Shown in pieces: positions 60,416 through 64,000 of a DNA stretch of 64,000 nucleotides; positions within the stretch are counted from its first letter, which is position 1, and the number at the start of each line of letters is the position of its first letter. The DNA comes from Gavia stellata (Eukaryota; Chordata; Aves; Gaviiformes; Gaviidae), in the NCBI RefSeq assembly GCF_030936135.1, contig NC_082596.1:13306155-13370154 (forward strand), in the 5' to 3' direction. Made by a program: the position numbers and the translations under genes. The notes below the pieces were generated by a model, which saw only the letters and a list, made by a program, of their open reading frames with translations, was not told the origin of the DNA and did no database searches.

Positions 60416-62102
60416 GAGCCAATGAGACCTAGCTGGCACATTCTGGGATATTCCCGCATAATTTTATTTTTTTAATCAAGTCTGACATCCCAAGCAGGGA
60501 TGGAATAAAAGGCCACGCACTATCAGATGGCATTGTTAGCCATGATACTTGTGGCTTCTGCCAACAGCAGCTCGAAAGCAACGTTTCAGCCAAGCCTCAG
60601 CTTGGCTCACAAACCTTGGACTAATTCTGCATAACGACAGCTGCCGAAGGGCTGCTGGAGGTGAGCAAGTCCGAAACAAAGTCTCCAAGATCAGCTCTGC
60701 TGCTGCCTAACCTTGGGGGCACCTAAAATACTTAGAAAGTTGGGCTCTTCACAGACTTGCATAGGTGTCTACAGTTCTCTGTAGATCCCCCTCCCTTGCC
60801 TGAGGAGAGAGAGAAGTGTTTGGGCAGGCGGAGTCGGAAAGGCTATTAGCACACTCAGCCGGAAGGTGCTGTCCCCACAGCTGAGACATAACCGACTGTG
60901 CAAACCACCTTGGTCCATCTCGGTGTAAAACAAAAGCTGGTCACCTTAAATTATCTTTCACAGAAAGCGGCGTAAATTTCAGTGAGCCACTCACGGAATT
61001 TAAATACTTCTATCCTTAGTTGTACCTTTATTGCCTCTACCCCGACTTGATTCTTTACTTCCACAAAAGCTCATGAAGTAAGGACCTAACCTGACAGACT
61101 GGAGTTTTATTCTCAAATGAGAAGAGCAGAAGTTTCCCATGAAGTGCATATGAGCTACTTGGATCTGTATCAGTGCTTCTTTTTTGCTTTCACTAGGATC
61201 CTACCACCACCTCAGAGAGGAGATACAGAAAGAAACTGCAGACATCTGCCCGGCCTCTGCCTAGCAGCTTGCCTGTTACATAGATGTGTCACAGACAGCG
61301 CCTCCAGAATTTCTCAGATGTCCTACTCATGCTCTTCAAAACAAAAAAAACACCAAGTAAACCCCCATCATTTATGACTACCAGGGATTTTAATAATACT
61401 AAAAAAGAACAAAAAGCCTTTACAAATCAGTCCTGTCAGTGTGCTCCCAAAGACCTAGGGAGAACTGAAATTCAAACCAATGCTTTTAAGTGTTAGACCT
61501 GATGCTAACAGTTGTATATAAGCAGTAAGAGCATCTGTTCTGAGTAATTTTGAAATGCACTGTGCAAGCTGTATTTTACACAGGCTTGCAGTACGGAGGG
61601 CTGATCTCATCAGGACTCATGAAGTAAGGGGACTTAAAAGAAACCCCCCTGCTGGGCTCACCAGCCCTAGAATGATGAATCCGTGCACCAAATTGCATCT
61701 TCTTAATTTTTATTATTTGAACAAAATACCAGACTGGCCCCTGTTTTCTTTCAACTGGCAACCAGGTGGGACCAGGCAAGTCTGCTGCAGCTCAGGTATG
61801 CTTATTCCAGCAGAGCTGCTTTGAGAATAGGGCTAGGTGAGAAAGCACCGTGCACACAGTTAGGTTAGCCAGCTTCTCCTGGCACGCATGGCAGCAGAGC
61901 AGAACAGAGGCCCAAGCAATGCCAGAAAGAAACACAGAGGCCTAGCTCTGGAAAACGGCTAGAGCAGAGCCAGTTGCAAAAGGCTAACGCTTGGCATGTG
62001 AGTTCTGATAAGATATTGAGGAGTTTCAGGTTTTTTTATTCAGTCAGTTAGTTTGGTGTTGTTTGTGGGGGTTTTTTGTCTTAAAATAATGCTAAGGTTC
62101 TT

Positions 62103-62117
62103 AAAAAAAAAAAAAAA
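62103..62117. repeat. Poly(A) tract, 15 bases
   Basis: An uninterrupted A-run. No retroposed gene or LINE end is visible immediately upstream. Confidence 0.9.
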
Positions 62118-62251
62118 TCACGTGGTTCCAACTTCAATTTTTTTAAGCATGGACTAGAATTTATAACTGAAGCTTATTTTAGAAGGTTTATTTTGCAACT
62201 CCATGACCAGCACAAAAACAGTTTAAGAATTATTCCTTTTGAGTTAATATT

Positions 62252-62272
62252 AAAAAAAAAAAAAAAAAAAAA
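62252..62272. repeat. Poly(A) tract, 21 bases
   Basis: An uninterrupted A-run in the NTAQ1 intron. No retroposed gene body or target duplication is evident on either side. Confidence 0.9.
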
Positions 62273-62838
62273 GCTGAACTGGTTACTGATAGAGATTCCT
62301 TGATTCCATTCCAAAAGGAATGTCACAGTCATTAAACATTTCCTGGTATATTTCATAAAAAAAACCCCTATCACTGGTCCCAGCATCCTGTCCCAGCTCA
62401 ACACTGGGTAATTACATTATTCTACCTATGGTCTTGTTTAACTCACATTTGACTTGGATACTATGGAATTTCCTTTTCCAAAGTGCTATATTCAGACTTA
62501 ACAGCTGTCCTGCTCTGGAAGAGGCAATATTTTAGTATCGAGAGTAAACATTCTTGTCTTTTTAAGTTTATTAAAAGCTTTAAAACCCTGTGGGATAAGA
62601 AGAGCAGTGTATATAAATGTAACTAATATGCTTTAACACAGCAAATTGTAGCAACACAATAGTACCAGAGCACCGATTACCTTTAAATAACAGGAGTTCA
62701 TGGACACATTTAACAGCACAATGCTCATACGTTAAAAAAGACGGACACATTTTTATTGCACTTTTTCAGCCTTCACGCTTTTTTTTTAAACATCAAAGAA
62801 GACATATAGCACACAGAAGTAACAGAAGAACCTTGTAT

Positions 62839-62843
62839 GCTTT
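62839..62843. repeat. Left target-site duplication of the LTR
   Basis: GCTTT immediately precedes the LTR and recurs exactly at its other end (63990-63994). Five bases is the duplication size typical of ERVL-class integration. Confidence 0.85.
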
Positions 62844-63320
62844 TGTATTGGGTTTGCCTGGCAAGGTTTTGGTAGCAGGGGGGCTACAGGGGTGGCTTCT
62901 GTCAGAAGCTGCTAGAAGCTTCCCCTATGTCCGATAGAGCCTATGCCAGCTGGCTCCAAGACAGACCCACCACTGGCCAAGACTGAGCTAATCAGTGACG
63001 GTTGGTAGCACCTCTGGGATAACATAGTTAAGAAGGGGGAAAAAAACCTGCGCACCACCAGCAGCAGTCAGAAGAGAGGCATGAGAACATGTGAGAGAAC
63101 CAACTCTGCAGACCCCAAGGTCAGTGAAGAAGGAGGGGGAGGAGATGCTCCAGGTGCTGGAGCAGAGATTCCCCTGCAGCCCCTGGTGAAGACCATGATG
63201 AGGCAGGCTGTGCCCCTGCAGCCCATGGAGGTTAATGGTGGAGCACATATCCACCTGCAGCCCCTGGAGTACCCCATGCCAGAGCAGGCAGATGCTCGAA
63301 GGAGGCTGTGACCCCATGGA

Positions 63321-63580
63321 AAGCCCACGCTGGAGCAGGCTCCTGGCAGGACCTGTGGACCCGTGGAGAGAGGAGCCCATGCTGGAGCAGGTTTGCTGGC
63401 AGGACTTGGGACCCCGCAGGGGACCCACGCTGGAGCAGTCTGTTCCTGAAGGACTGCACCCCGTGGAAAGGACCCATGCTGGAGCAGTTCGTGAAGAACT
63501 GCAGCCTGTGAGAAGGACCCATGTTGGAGAAGTTTGTGGAGGACTGTCTCCCATGGGAGGGACCCCACACTGGAGCAGGG
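63321..63580. repeat. 45-52 bp tandem repeats inside the LTR
   Basis: The core tggagcag (once tggagaag) recurs at 63331, 63383, 63431, 63480, 63525 and 63571, spaced 52, 48, 49, 45 and 46 bases. Each is preceded by a ccca(c/t)gc-type block and followed by an aggact/aggacc-type block. Looser copies extend leftward to about 63150. Confidence 0.85.
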
Positions 63581-63799
63581 GAAGAGTGTGAGGAGTCCTC
63601 CCCCTGAGGAGGAAGGAGCAGCAGAGACAAAGTGTGATGAACTGACTGCAACCCACATTCCCCGTCCCCCTGTGCCACTGGCAGGGAGGAGGTAGAGAAT
63701 TTGAGAGTAAAGTTAAGCCCGAGAAAAGGGGAGGGGTGGGGGGAAGGTGTTTTAAGATTTAGTTTTTATTTCTCATTGTTCTACTCTGATTTGATTGGT

Positions 63800-63805
63800 A
63801 ATAAA
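63800..63805 (+). terminator. LTR poly(A) signal
   Basis: AATAAA within ttggtaataaattaaatt, followed by a T-rich stretch (tctgttttgcttgtg). It fits the R region of the LTR in + orientation. Confidence 0.65.
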
Positions 63806-63989
63806 TTAAATTAATTTTCACCAAGTCAAGTCTGTTTTGCTTGTGACGGTAACTGCCAAGTGATGTCCCTGTCTTTATCTCGACCCATGAGCCTTTCGTT
63901 ATATTTTCTCTCCCCTGTCCTGCCGAGGAGGGGAGTGATAGAGCGGCTTCGGTGGGCACCTGGCGTCCAGCCAGGGTCAACCCACCACA

Positions 63990-63994
63990 GCTTT
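63990..63994. repeat. Right target-site duplication of the LTR
   Basis: GCTTT, identical to the copy at 62839-62843. The match can be read on for a few more bases (tgta) by chance, because the LTR itself begins TGTA. Confidence 0.85.
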
Positions 63995-64000
63995 TGTAAT

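Larger units (their letters stand above)
57731..62838 (-). other. NTAQ1: NTAQ1 intron (window part), no further exon found
   Basis: I searched the - strand for the codons expected upstream of the last exon (a WREPPPPYPC-type stretch and the WDYHV motif) and did not find them. The stretch holds an (AC)n microsatellite and two poly(A) tracts, and nothing else is recognised. Confidence 0.65.
62844..63989 (+). mobile_element. Solo LTR of an avian endogenous retrovirus (ERVL-like)
   Basis: The 1146-base element begins TGTATTGGGTT and ends AACCCACCACA, so it has TG...CA termini and imperfect inverted ends, and it is flanked by the 5 bp repeat GCTTT. It resembles an LTR family I know to be abundant in bird genomes. 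I do not assert a Repbase name. A poly(A) signal AATAAA at 63800-63805 on the + strand sets the orientation, which is antisense to NTAQ1. No gag, pol or env sequence is present, so this is a solo LTR left by recombination between two LTRs. Long open frames across it on both strands come from internal repeats, not genes. The element sits in the NTAQ1 intron. Confidence 0.9.

Noticed and set aside
62988-63656. 222-codon - strand open frame in the LTR
   Set aside because: It is the reverse of tandem repeats in a non-coding LTR, and other frames are open over the same region.
57731-64000. Search for further NTAQ1 exons (WDYHV motif, proline-rich stretch)
   Set aside because: No matching - strand codons were found, so the exons are presumed to lie beyond the window.

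Overview
This is a single-copy stretch of a bird nuclear genome. The evidence is a nine-exon vertebrate gene with GT-AG introns, CR1 LINE fragments of the avian type, and a roughly 1.1 kb LTR of a kind I know from bird genomes. Nothing in it is bacterial, and I found no operon, CRISPR array, rRNA or tRNA.

Layout: 1-17.68 kb holds no exon I can recognise and is treated as intergenic, with a GC-richer part from about 10.5 to 17.4 kb. A 0.57 kb AT-rich block (17.69-18.26 kb) runs directly into the CpG island and promoter of FBXO32 (atrogin-1/MAFbx). All nine coding exons of FBXO32 lie on the + strand between 18652 and 39281 and join in frame to 355 codons, the family length. A 3'UTR of about 5.1 kb follows and probably ends at a canonical poly(A) signal at 44396. 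From 44.4 to 57.4 kb the sequence is intergenic, with one CR1 remnant and no gene found. On the - strand at 57597-57730 is the last coding exon of NTAQ1 (WDYHV1), convergent with FBXO32. The rest of the window (57.73-64 kb) reads as NTAQ1 intron and carries a complete solo LTR (62844-63989) with matching 5 bp target duplications.

The two genes belong to different branches of regulated proteolysis. FBXO32 is the substrate receptor of an SCF ubiquitin ligase that drives muscle atrophy. NTAQ1 deamidates N-terminal glutamine to feed the Arg/N-degron pathway. Their tail-to-tail arrangement matches, from memory, the human 8q24.13 order. Most other open reading frames are chance ORFs. I found no undescribed system. 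The items most worth checking are promoter and intron regulatory motifs in FBXO32, repeated miR-23-type seed matches in its 3'UTR, the altered NTAQ1 C-terminus, and the internally repeated solo LTR.
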